A stretch of DNA of 19,901 nt, taken from Bacteroidota bacterium (GTDB lineage: Bacteria > Bacteroidota > Bacteroidia > UKL13-3). Every line of letters begins with the position of its first letter. The first letter of the stretch is position 1. Below the pieces are notes generated by a model. That model saw nothing but the letters and a program-made list of their open reading frames with translations. It had not been told where the DNA came from and did not search any database. The position numbers were made by a program, and so were the translations under genes. The stretch is from the NCBI GenBank assembly GCA_004293295.1, contig RDYC01000209.1:1-19901 (forward strand). Direction: 5' to 3'. Positions 1 through 7,658 of the stretch are shown piece by piece.

Positions 1-123
1 GGCAACAAAATAGAATTATGGAGCAAGGCCGGCTATGATAAGATGTTGAGTGAAGAGCCGGAAGATTTTAGTGCGTTGGCCGAAGAGGTGATGAGCAAAC
101 GAGAAAGGAGGAACGATGAGTAA
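1..123 (+). CDS. mraZ: MraZ, C-terminal end (partial at left edge)
   Basis: The window opens inside a reading frame whose last 40 residues begin GNKIELWSKAGYDKML and end at the TAA at 121-123. The GNKIELWS stretch matches the conserved end of the second MraZ (AbrB-like) repeat. MraZ is a DNA-binding transcriptional regulator that in studied bacteria binds repeats ahead of its own gene and controls the dcw operon. Its position as the first gene before rsmH is the normal one. The stop lies inside rsmH (8 shared bases), so the two genes are likely translationally coupled. The N-terminal part, promoter and MraZ-box repeats lie outside the window. Confidence 0.9.
   Translation, partial: GNKIELWSKAGYDKMLSEEPEDFSALAEEVMSKRERRNDE
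105..111 (+). promoter_or_regulatory. Strong Shine-Dalgarno site for rsmH
   Basis: AAGGAGG sits 4 bases before the rsmH ATG at 116, inside the last codons of mraZ. Bacteroidota genes usually lack a good Shine-Dalgarno sequence, and most starts in this operon do, so this near-perfect anti-16S match stands out. It supports the ATG at 116. It may partly reflect the Lys/Arg/Glu codons of the MraZ tail. Confidence 0.6.
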
Positions 124-1027
124 CTATCATGTTCCTGTGATGTTAGCAGCATGTTTGGATGGTTTAAACATTAACCCTGAAGGCATTTATGTTGATGTTA
201 CGTTTGGCGGTGGCGGCCATAGCAGGGCCATATTAAATAAACTCAACCAGCATGGCAAACTCGTGGCTTTCGACCAAGATGAAGATGCCAAACAAAATTT
301 GCCAGACGACAACCGCTTATATTTTATTGATCAAAATTTTGAGTTTATCAAAAACCATCTTCATTACCAAGACTTGCTTCCTGTTGATGGATTACTGGCC
401 GACCTAGGTGTATCGTCATACCAGTTTGATGTGGATGAAAGAGGTTTTAGTTATCGTTTTGATGATGCTATATTGGATATGCGCATGAACCGTTCTAGCG
501 GATTAAGTGCTGCTGAATTTATCAATCGGGCTACGGAGGCCGAGTTGGCAGATGTGTTTTATTATTATGGTGAACTGAACCAAGCCAGAAATATTGCCAA
601 ACAAATTGCTGCCAAACGTCAAATAAAACCTATTGAAACCGTTGCCGACCTAAAATTAGTGTTGCAATCTTTTGCGCCTAAGTTTAAGGACTACAAGTTT
701 TGGAGCCAAGTTTTCCAAGCATTACGCATACACATTAACCGTGAGTTGGATGTGCTAAAAAGCTTGTTGCAACAATGCGCAGAAGTGATTAAACCCGGTG
801 GGCGATTGGTAATTATGAGCTATCACTCTTTAGAAGATCGCTTGGTCAAAAACTACATCAATAGTGGCAATTTCACCGGAGAAATAGAGAAGGATTTTTA
901 TGGTAATCCCATCAAGCCGTTCCATCCGGTAAGTAAAAAGGCCATTACTGCCAGTGCCAATGAATTAGAAGAGAACACCAGATCGCGCAGTGCCAAACTT
1001 CGTGTAGCTGAAAGAACAACAACATAA
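116..1027 (+). CDS. rsmH: 16S rRNA (cytosine-1402-N4)-methyltransferase RsmH (MraW)
   Basis: RsmH is the SAM-dependent enzyme that N4-methylates C1402 in the 16S rRNA decoding centre. It acts in the cytoplasm and is nearly always encoded second in dcw clusters. The 303-residue length is normal. Visible signatures are the N-terminal HVPVML (residues 5-10), the SAM-binding loop DVTFGGGGHSRAIL (27-40), LGVSSYQFD followed by ERGFSYRFD and LDMRM (family-specific block), and YHSLEDRLVK (236-245) near the C-terminus. The ATG at 116 has a strong ribosome binding site and puts HVPV at the usual distance from the start. The gene overlaps mraZ by 8 bases and is followed by 37 bases before the ftsL-like ATG. 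Confidence 0.98.
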   Translation: MSNYHVPVMLAACLDGLNINPEGIYVDVTFGGGGHSRAILNKLNQHGKLVAFDQDEDAKQNLPDDNRLYFIDQNFEFIKNHLHYQDLLPVDGLLADLGVSSYQFDVDERGFSYRFDDAILDMRMNRSSGLSAAEFINRATEAELADVFYYYGELNQARNIAKQIAAKRQIKPIETVADLKLVLQSFAPKFKDYKFWSQVFQALRIHINRELDVLKSLLQQCAEVIKPGGRLVIMSYHSLEDRLVKNYINSGNFTGEIEKDFYGNPIKPFHPVSKKAITASANELEENTRSRSAKLRVAERTTT

Positions 1028-1064
1028 CTATTCGCATCGAGCATTGCATAAATATAAAACGCAG

Positions 1065-1451
1065 ATGGCAAATAAAATTTTAACAGAAGAAGAATTAGTT
1101 AAACAGGAACCAGAAGAGCTTAAACCCAAAGAGACTTCTCGGCTTACCACGACCATGCAAAAAATGGCCGACTTCGACTTTAACATTTCTCGCGACTGGA
1201 TGGTACGCCAAATCCCATTTGCTTTTTTTATCATGATCCTATTGCTTCTGCATATTCATAATGTGCACAGCACTGAACGCATTATCCGTAAAACAGATAA
1301 ACTTAATAAAGAAATCAAAGAATTGCGCTCTGAATACATCACCATATTAAGTGAATTGATGAGTGAGAGCAAACAATCCAATGTAGCTAAAAAATTGGAT
1401 ACACTTGGCATCAAAGAATTAACAACCCCACCCATAAAAATAACTTACTAG
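1065..1451 (+). CDS. ftsL: FtsL-like cell division protein
   Basis: This small bitopic membrane protein has the size, topology and operon position of FtsL, which bridges FtsQ to the FtsW/FtsI synthase. I place the start at the ATG at 1065 (128 residues, MANKILTEEEL). A TTG at 1044 would add seven unremarkable residues. The protein has a charged cytoplasmic segment (1-48), one membrane helix at about 50-66 (IPFAFFIMILLLLHI), then a heptad-like coiled-coil stretch (about 70-105, STERIIRKTDKLNKEIKELR) and a short tail. It resembles the 'FtsL-like putative cell division protein' family of Bacteroidota more than proteobacterial FtsL. The function rests on context and topology. Its TAG stop shares its G with the GTG start of ftsI (TAGTG). 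Confidence 0.85.
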   Translation: MANKILTEEELVKQEPEELKPKETSRLTTTMQKMADFDFNISRDWMVRQIPFAFFIMILLLLHIHNVHSTERIIRKTDKLNKEIKELRSEYITILSELMSESKQSNVAKKLDTLGIKELTTPPIKITY

Positions 1452-3577
1452 TGGCAACCAATAACAGAAAAGTAATTCTTATCCGTACTTACACCGCATT
1501 TGCTATGATGTGTGTGTTTGCTGCGGCTATTGTTGCTTATTTGTTTAAGATTAATTTTAAAGAACGCAACCATTGGGTTGCTCTCAGCGAAAACTTAAGT
1601 ACCACCATACAAACCGTTGAGCCCTCAAGAGGAAACATTTTTGCATTAGATGGCAGTTTACTGGCCACCTCACTACCCATTTATGACCTACGGCTTGATG
1701 GCATGGCTCCCGGATTTGCGAAAGGAGACATTTTTGAAAACAATGTTGACTCATTAGCACTGATGCTTTCGCAGTTGTTTGAAGACCGAAGTAAAGCAGA
1801 TTATAAGCGGATTTTAACTCAAGTAAAGAAACGTAAAGACCGTTATTATTTATTAAAACGAAAAATCAGTTATCCGCAAATGAAGGCGGTTAAGCAATTT
1901 CCTATTTTTAGGTTAGGCAAATATAAAGGAGGCTTAACCATTGAAGAAAAAAATAAACGGGAAAAGCCTTTTGATTACTTGGCGCAACGTACATTAGGGT
2001 TTAGTATAAATGGCGTACAATCTGTTGGATTGGAGGGAGCGTTTGATAAAGACTTGAGCGGTAAAGAGGGTAAACGAGTGATGCAGCGCATTGCAGGCGG
2101 AACGTGGATTCCTGTTAATGATGAGCAACAAATTGAGGCAAGAAACGGAAACGACATTCATACTACGATTGATGTGAATTTACAAGACGTAGCAACCCAT
2201 GCACTCATGCGTACACTTATTACTAATGATGCCGCTTGGGGAACTGCCATTTTAATGGAGGTAAGCACCGGAGAAATTCGCGCCATAGCCAACTTAACCA
2301 GGGTTTCAGAAGGACAATATGTTGAAAACTACAACTACGCAGTTGGTGAAAGCCTTGAACCCGGATCTACTTTTAAACTAACCAGCATGCTTGCGCTACT
2401 AGAAGACAAAAAGGTAAAAATGACTGATTTGTTTGATACTGAAAACGGAGAAAAAAGATACTTCGCCAATGCAGTAATGTATGATAGTGAAAAGGGTGGA
2501 CACGGAATAGTTACCTTTCAACATGCTTTTGAAATATCTTCTAACGTAGCCATTTCTAAAGCCATTTACGAGAACTACAGAAGCAAGCCTTCGCAATTTT
2601 ATAACCACCTGGAAAAATTACACCTTACTAATCCACTTGGCTTACAAATTACCGGAGAAGGCAAGCCACGCATTAAACACCCTAAAGATAAGGATTGGTA
2701 TGGCACAACATTACCTTGGAGTAGCATTGGGTATGAAGTGAAGGTAACGCCAATGCAAGTGCTAACCTTATACAATGCGGTTGCCAATAATGGCAAAATG
2801 GTGAAACCCTTTTTTGTAAAACGGATTACCAATACCGGTAAAGTGATTAAGGAGTTTAAGCCGCAAATCATTGAAAAAAGGATTGCCTCTGATGAAACCA
2901 TCAAAAATCTCCGCATCATGCTTGAAGGTGTTGTTGAAAGAGGAACAGGAAGTTCGCTTAAAAACCCCAATTATACTGTTGGCGGAAAAACAGGAACTGC
3001 ATTGGTTGCCGATGGCAGACTAGGCTATTCAAAACCTGTTTATCGGTCATCGTTTTGTGGGTACTTTCCCGCCAATAACCCACAATATACCTGTTTTGTA
3101 ATGGTTAATGCTCCAAGTAAAGGAATTTATTATGGAGGAGCAGTTGCCGGACCTGTGTTTAAAGAAATAGCTGATAAGGTATATGCCAACAGCCACAACC
3201 TACATGGTGATATTAAACTGGTATTGAACTACAACAATCCTACGCCTACAACAGTTAAAGCCGCCAGAAAACAGCATCTGGAAACCATCTTAAAAACCTT
3301 AGGAAAAAAAATCAATCATAATGATACTGTTGAAGAGCAAGGCAGCGAATGGTCGCAAGCCATTATTAATAACCAGCAAGTACAACTAATCCCCAAAAAT
3401 ATCAATAAAAATACCATGCCTGATGTAACCGGTATGGGTTTAAAAGATGCCATATACCTGCTTGAAAACAATGGAATAAAGGTAGAAGTGTTGGGCGTTG
3501 GCAGGGTTAAGGAGCAATCCATAGCCGCAGGAACATTAATCAGCAAAGGAGCCAAAGTAACCATAAAATTAGGGTAG
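1451..3577 (+). CDS. ftsI: Septal peptidoglycan transpeptidase FtsI (PBP3-type) with C-terminal PASTA domain
   Basis: This class B penicillin-binding protein crosslinks septal peptidoglycan together with FtsW. Its 708 residues show a short cytoplasmic tail, a membrane anchor (about 9-32), the PBP dimerisation domain starting at SRGNIFALDGSLLATS, and a transpeptidase domain. All three active-site motifs are present: STFK (306-309, nucleophile Ser306), SSN (363-365) and KTG (513-515). A single PASTA domain begins at MPDVTGMGLKDAIYLLE (656) and runs to the end. PASTA-tailed FtsI is common in Bacteroidota and differs from E. coli FtsI. The start is GTG at 1451, overlapping the ftsL stop by one base, which suggests coupled translation. 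The murE ATG begins one base after the stop codon. Confidence 0.96.
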   Translation: MATNNRKVILIRTYTAFAMMCVFAAAIVAYLFKINFKERNHWVALSENLSTTIQTVEPSRGNIFALDGSLLATSLPIYDLRLDGMAPGFAKGDIFENNVDSLALMLSQLFEDRSKADYKRILTQVKKRKDRYYLLKRKISYPQMKAVKQFPIFRLGKYKGGLTIEEKNKREKPFDYLAQRTLGFSINGVQSVGLEGAFDKDLSGKEGKRVMQRIAGGTWIPVNDEQQIEARNGNDIHTTIDVNLQDVATHALMRTLITNDAAWGTAILMEVSTGEIRAIANLTRVSEGQYVENYNYAVGESLEPGSTFKLTSMLALLEDKKVKMTDLFDTENGEKRYFANAVMYDSEKGGHGIVTFQHAFEISSNVAISKAIYENYRSKPSQFYNHLEKLHLTNPLGLQITGEGKPRIKHPKDKDWYGTTLPWSSIGYEVKVTPMQVLTLYNAVANNGKMVKPFFVKRITNTGKVIKEFKPQIIEKRIASDETIKNLRIMLEGVVERGTGSSLKNPNYTVGGKTGTALVADGRLGYSKPVYRSSFCGYFPANNPQYTCFVMVNAPSKGIYYGGAVAGPVFKEIADKVYANSHNLHGDIKLVLNYNNPTPTTVKAARKQHLETILKTLGKKINHNDTVEEQGSEWSQAIINNQQVQLIPKNINKNTMPDVTGMGLKDAIYLLENNGIKVEVLGVGRVKEQSIAAGTLISKGAKVTIKLG

Positions 3578-3578
3578 C

Positions 3579-5042
3579 ATGAAAACAATTGAACAACTGA
3601 TACAACACATCTCTCCTTTACAAGTAATTGGTGAAGTTAAGATTACCGTGCTGCACCTTACCTACGACTCTCGTCAGGTTGGGGAAGGTTCATTGTTTTT
3701 TGCCATTAAAGGAACACAGGTTGATGGTCATAAATTTATTGGAGATGTGAGTGAAAAAGGAGTGGCCGCAATTGTTTGTGAGGATTTACCTGAACAATTA
3801 ATTGCTGGTATTACTTATGTGCAAGTAAATGACTGTACTGTTGCCATGGGACTTATGGCTGCTCAGTTTTACGATTTCCCTTCAAGTAAAATGAAATTGG
3901 TAGCAGTAACAGGCACCAATGGAAAAACCACAGTAGCTACTTTATTATTCAAGTTGTTCCGTTCATTCAATCACAAGGTTGGTTTGTTATCCACTGTTCA
4001 AAATCAAATTAACGAAGAAGTTATTCCTTCAACACACACCACACCAGATAGCATTAGGATAAATGAGCTGCTTGAACATATGGCGGAACAAGGTTGTGAG
4101 TATGTTTTTATGGAAGCCAGTTCGCATGCCATTCATCAAAATAGAATTAAAGGATTGGCTTTTGCAGGTGTTGTATTTACCAATATATCTCATGATCACT
4201 TGGATTATCATCAAACCTTTGCCAATTACATTCAGGCCAAAAAGAAATTATTTGATGAGGTAAATGACCAAGCGTTTGCATTAACCAACAAGGATGATAA
4301 AAACGGAATGGTGATGGTACAAAATACCCAAGCAACCAAGTACACTTATGGGCTAAAAAACATGGCCGATTTTAAGGCCAGGATTATTGAAAGCGACTTT
4401 ACCGGCATGCAATTGAATATTGATGAACAGGAAGCATGGTTTAGGCTTGTTGGAAACTTTAATGCTTATAACCTACTCGCTGTTTATGGCACTGCTTTTC
4501 TTTTGGGCAAGGATAAATTGGACATTATTCGCCATTTAAGCGGCATACCTTCTGTTCAGGGACGGTTTGATTACATCAGGAGTAACGGAGGTGTAATTGC
4601 TGTTATTGATTATGCCCATACACCTGATGCGTTAAAGAATGTTCTTGATACCATTAATGAAATCAGAACACAGAATGAGCAATTGATTACTGTGGTTGGT
4701 TGTGGAGGTAACAGGGATGCCGCAAAGAGGCCTGTGATGGCTGATATTGCCACTGAATTGAGCACGCAGGTTATTTTAACCAGCGATAACCCCAGGAACG
4801 AAAACCCTGAAACCATATTGGATGAAATGCAAAAAGGGATAAAGCCAATTCATTATAAAAAATCGCTGCGCATATCAGATAGAAGGGAGGCTATAAAAGC
4901 AGCTATTATGCATGCAAAGAAGGGCGATATCATTTTGATTGCCGGTAAAGGCCATGAAAACTATCAAGAAATAAATGGCGTGAAACATCACTTTGATGAC
5001 AAAGAAACCGCTACTGAACTTTTTAAATTATTAGAAGCCTAA
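3579..5042 (+). CDS. murE: UDP-MurNAc-L-Ala-D-Glu:meso-diaminopimelate ligase MurE
   Basis: MurE is the ATP-dependent cytoplasmic ligase that adds the third amino acid to the UDP-MurNAc-dipeptide. The 487-residue protein has the ATP loop TGTNGKTT (111-118), the substrate motif STHTTPDS (151-158), AKKKLF containing the expected carbamylated lysine, NFNAYNLLAVYG in the middle domain, DYAHTPDAL, and DNPRNENP (403-410). In characterised MurE enzymes DNPR with Arg marks meso-diaminopimelate specificity, while lysine-adding enzymes have other residues there. The peptidoglycan is therefore inferred to be of DAP type, as usual for Bacteroidota. The ATG at 3579 follows the ftsI stop by one base and mraY follows after 11 bases. 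Confidence 0.97.
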   Translation: MKTIEQLIQHISPLQVIGEVKITVLHLTYDSRQVGEGSLFFAIKGTQVDGHKFIGDVSEKGVAAIVCEDLPEQLIAGITYVQVNDCTVAMGLMAAQFYDFPSSKMKLVAVTGTNGKTTVATLLFKLFRSFNHKVGLLSTVQNQINEEVIPSTHTTPDSIRINELLEHMAEQGCEYVFMEASSHAIHQNRIKGLAFAGVVFTNISHDHLDYHQTFANYIQAKKKLFDEVNDQAFALTNKDDKNGMVMVQNTQATKYTYGLKNMADFKARIIESDFTGMQLNIDEQEAWFRLVGNFNAYNLLAVYGTAFLLGKDKLDIIRHLSGIPSVQGRFDYIRSNGGVIAVIDYAHTPDALKNVLDTINEIRTQNEQLITVVGCGGNRDAAKRPVMADIATELSTQVILTSDNPRNENPETILDEMQKGIKPIHYKKSLRISDRREAIKAAIMHAKKGDIILIAGKGHENYQEINGVKHHFDDKETATELFKLLEA

Positions 5043-5053
5043 AAATTACTCAT

Positions 5054-6322
5054 ATGTTTTACTACCTGTTTCAGTATTTAGACAAACAATTTGATTTTCC
5101 GGGAGCCGGGGTGTTTCAGTATATCTCGTTCAGGGCTGCTTTAGCCATCATTCTCTCCTTATTAATTACCACCGTTTTCGGGAAACGCCTTATTGAAATG
5201 CTGCGGAATATGCAAGTGGCCGAAACGGTAAGAACACTTGGTTTAGAAGGTGAAAAACAAAAACAAGGGACTCCAACCATGGGAGGGCTAATTATTTTAA
5301 GTGCCATCTTATTACCAACCTTATTGTTTGCCAGGTTAACCAATGTGTACATCATTTTAATTTTGCTCTCAACCGTGTGGTTGGGTTTGGTTGGATTTAT
5401 TGATGACTACATCAAAGTTTTCAAAAAGAACAAAGAAGGTTTAGCGGGTCGGTTTAAAATATTAGGACAAGTTGGTTTAGGTGTAATTGTTGCCACTACT
5501 CTGTATTACAACCAACATGTTAAAACAAGAGAGTTTTACAAACCGGAAGAGGTAAGTACTGAGTTTATTAAAGAACACAACCTACAACCTGTTCTCATTG
5601 ATAACCAAATGATGCTTGCAAAGGATGTGCACAGCACCACAACTACCATTCCTTTCTTTAAATCAACCTACTTTGATTACGCTGATTTACTAAAGTTTGT
5701 TGGTGAGAGTTACAAAGACTACAACTTTTTAGTTTACCTATTCGTGGTTATTTTTATTATAACCGCAGTATCCAATGGTGCAAATATTACTGATGGAATT
5801 GATGGCTTAGCCGCAGGAACATCCGCTATCATCGGTGTAACGTTAGGTATTCTAGCTTACGTGTCGGGCAATATGGTGTTTAGCAAATACCTCAACATTA
5901 TGTACATCCCCAACCTTGGTGAGATGGTAATTTTTGCCGGAGCCTTTGTTGGGGCCTGTGTTGGATTTTTATGGTACAACAGCTACCCTGCCCAGGTATT
6001 TATGGGCGATACTGGAAGTTTAGCATTGGGCGGAATTATTGCTTCATTTAGTTTGATGGTGCGTAAGGAACTCCTCATTCCTATTCTCTGCGGCATTTTT
6101 CTGATCGAAAATTTATCAGTGGTGTTGCAGGTGTACTACTTCAAATACCAAAAGAAAAAACATGGGATTGAATACGCTAGGGAACATCGTTTGTTTAAAA
6201 TGTCTCCACTACATCATCATTACCAAAAAAGTGGTTACCACGAAGCCAAAATTGTTACCCGCTTTTGGATTATCGGAATTTTACTTGCCATCATCACTAT
6301 CATCACTTTAAAAGTTAGGTAA
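5054..6322 (+). CDS. mraY: Phospho-MurNAc-pentapeptide transferase MraY
   Basis: MraY is the polytopic inner-membrane enzyme that transfers phospho-MurNAc-pentapeptide to undecaprenyl phosphate, giving lipid I. Signatures are GTPTMGG near the N-terminus, IDDYIKVFKKNKEGL with Asp117-Asp118, NGANITDGIDGLAAG (Asn244, Asp247, Asp250), FMGDTGSLALGG, and the MSPLHHHY loop (His387-389). At 422 residues it is about 60 longer than E. coli MraY. The extra length is mostly a hydrophilic loop at about 155-225 (KTREFYKPEEVSTEF onward), an insertion I recognise from Bacteroidota MraY. The C-terminus (IGILLAIITIITLKVR) looks natural and complete. The region right after its stop is abnormal because murD lacks its usual beginning. 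Confidence 0.97.
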   Translation: MFYYLFQYLDKQFDFPGAGVFQYISFRAALAIILSLLITTVFGKRLIEMLRNMQVAETVRTLGLEGEKQKQGTPTMGGLIILSAILLPTLLFARLTNVYIILILLSTVWLGLVGFIDDYIKVFKKNKEGLAGRFKILGQVGLGVIVATTLYYNQHVKTREFYKPEEVSTEFIKEHNLQPVLIDNQMMLAKDVHSTTTTIPFFKSTYFDYADLLKFVGESYKDYNFLVYLFVVIFIITAVSNGANITDGIDGLAAGTSAIIGVTLGILAYVSGNMVFSKYLNIMYIPNLGEMVIFAGAFVGACVGFLWYNSYPAQVFMGDTGSLALGGIIASFSLMVRKELLIPILCGIFLIENLSVVLQVYYFKYQKKKHGIEYAREHRLFKMSPLHHHYQKSGYHEAKIVTRFWIIGILLAIITIITLKVR

Positions 6323-6350
6323 TACAATTGCTAAAAAGCATGGTTTTGAT

Positions 6351-7616
6351 GTGTTTGTGAGTGACAAGGGCTTTATTCCTGACAACTTTAAAAAAGAGTT
6401 GAATGAAATTGGTGTGCCTTATGAAGAAGGACAGCATACAGAGACGCTTATTTATAATGCAGATGAAGTGATTAAAAGTCCGGGTATTGCAGATACAACA
6501 CCATTAATTAAGGAGTTAAACACAAGGAATATTCCTGTAATAAACGAGTTGGAATTTGCGGCCAGGTACACCCAAGCTAAGATTATCGCTATTACCGGAA
6601 CAAATGGCAAAACCACCACAACCAGCCTCGTTTATCACTTGCTTAAAACAGCCGGATTGGATGTTGCCGTTGGGGGAAATATAGGCACCAGTTTTGCACG
6701 TTTGCTCACTGAAAAAGATTATGCCTATGCTGTGCTTGAAGTAAGTAGTTTCCAATTGGATAACATGTTTAAGTTTAAAGCAGACATCGCAGTACTATGC
6801 AACATCACGCCTGATCACCTTGACCGATACGACTATAACCTGCAACATTACATTGATGCGAAATTTCGCATCACCAACAACCAAACATCGGAAGATGTAT
6901 TTATTTATTGTGCTGACGATGAATTAACGATTAATAACCTGAATAGCCATCAAATTAAAGCCACCCGACTACCGTTTGCTTACGATAAAGAATTGGCATT
7001 AGGAGCCTATACAAAAAACGGACAAATCTTGGTTACCACTTCAACTGAAAAACAAAATCTATTTACTATGTATACTAATGAGTTAGCACTAAAAGGGCGT
7101 CACAATGCCTACAATTCAATGGCAGCAGCCATTATTGGCCAAGTATTGAACATTCGCAAAGAAACCATTCGCGAAAGTTTAATCAACTTTCAAAACGTTG
7201 AGCACCGGTTGGAAAGTGTATCCATGGTTGGGGGTGTGGAGTACATCAACGACTCAAAAGCTACCAATGTTAATTCTACCTGGTATGCACTGGAAAGTAT
7301 GGAAAAACCTACTATTTGGATTGCAGGTGGAGTGGATAAGGGCAATGACTACAGTTTGCTTAAAGAAATGGTGAAAGAGAAAGTACGCATTATCGTTTGC
7401 CTTGGGTTGGATAACCGCAAATTGCATGAAGCGTTTAGCACTGATGTGGACATGATTATTAATACAACAAGCATGAATGAAGCTGTACATGTGGCTAAAC
7501 AAATGGCTAAAAAAGGAGAAACGGTATTGCTTTCACCAGCGTGTGCTTCGTTTGATTTGTTTAAAAACTACGAAGACAGGGGACGTCAGTTTAAAAAAGC
7601 CGTGCGTGACCTTTAA
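6351..7616 (+). CDS. murD: UDP-MurNAc-L-alanine:D-glutamate ligase MurD, N-terminus apparently truncated
   Basis: MurD adds D-Glu to UDP-MurNAc-L-Ala in the cytoplasm. The central and C-terminal domains are intact: ITGTNGKTTTTSL (ATP loop, Lys87 counted from GTG 6351), VLEVSSFQLD, NITPDHLDRY, HNAYNSMAAA, INDSKATNVNSTW and LSPACASFDLFKNYEDRG. The N-terminus is wrong. From GTG 6351 the protein starts MFVSDKGFIP, which corresponds to the second strand of the uridine-binding domain. In-frame codons upstream (6315-6350) read LGNTIAKKHGFD and clearly continue the MurD homology, but the glycine-rich first loop (GxGxxG type) and an ATG are missing, and an in-frame stop lies at 6309-6311. The only other in-frame start-like codon noted is ATT at 6327. 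Compared with E. coli MurD (ATP-loop Lys115) about 20-28 residues are lacking. The true start is unresolved. Confidence 0.85.
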   Translation: MFVSDKGFIPDNFKKELNEIGVPYEEGQHTETLIYNADEVIKSPGIADTTPLIKELNTRNIPVINELEFAARYTQAKIIAITGTNGKTTTTSLVYHLLKTAGLDVAVGGNIGTSFARLLTEKDYAYAVLEVSSFQLDNMFKFKADIAVLCNITPDHLDRYDYNLQHYIDAKFRITNNQTSEDVFIYCADDELTINNLNSHQIKATRLPFAYDKELALGAYTKNGQILVTTSTEKQNLFTMYTNELALKGRHNAYNSMAAAIIGQVLNIRKETIRESLINFQNVEHRLESVSMVGGVEYINDSKATNVNSTWYALESMEKPTIWIAGGVDKGNDYSLLKEMVKEKVRIIVCLGLDNRKLHEAFSTDVDMIINTTSMNEAVHVAKQMAKKGETVLLSPACASFDLFKNYEDRGRQFKKAVRDL

Positions 7617-7658
7617 TTGTTTAGGTACAATAAACTACCAAAAAAGTAAATAGTATTT

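Noticed and set aside
1044..1064. TTG start for the ftsL-like gene at 1044
   Set aside because: An in-frame ATG at 1065 gives a normal protein. The seven extra residues carry no recognisable conservation.
4063..4263. Plus-strand 66-codon frame inside murE in another frame
   Set aside because: It is wholly inside a well-supported essential gene and has no independent features.
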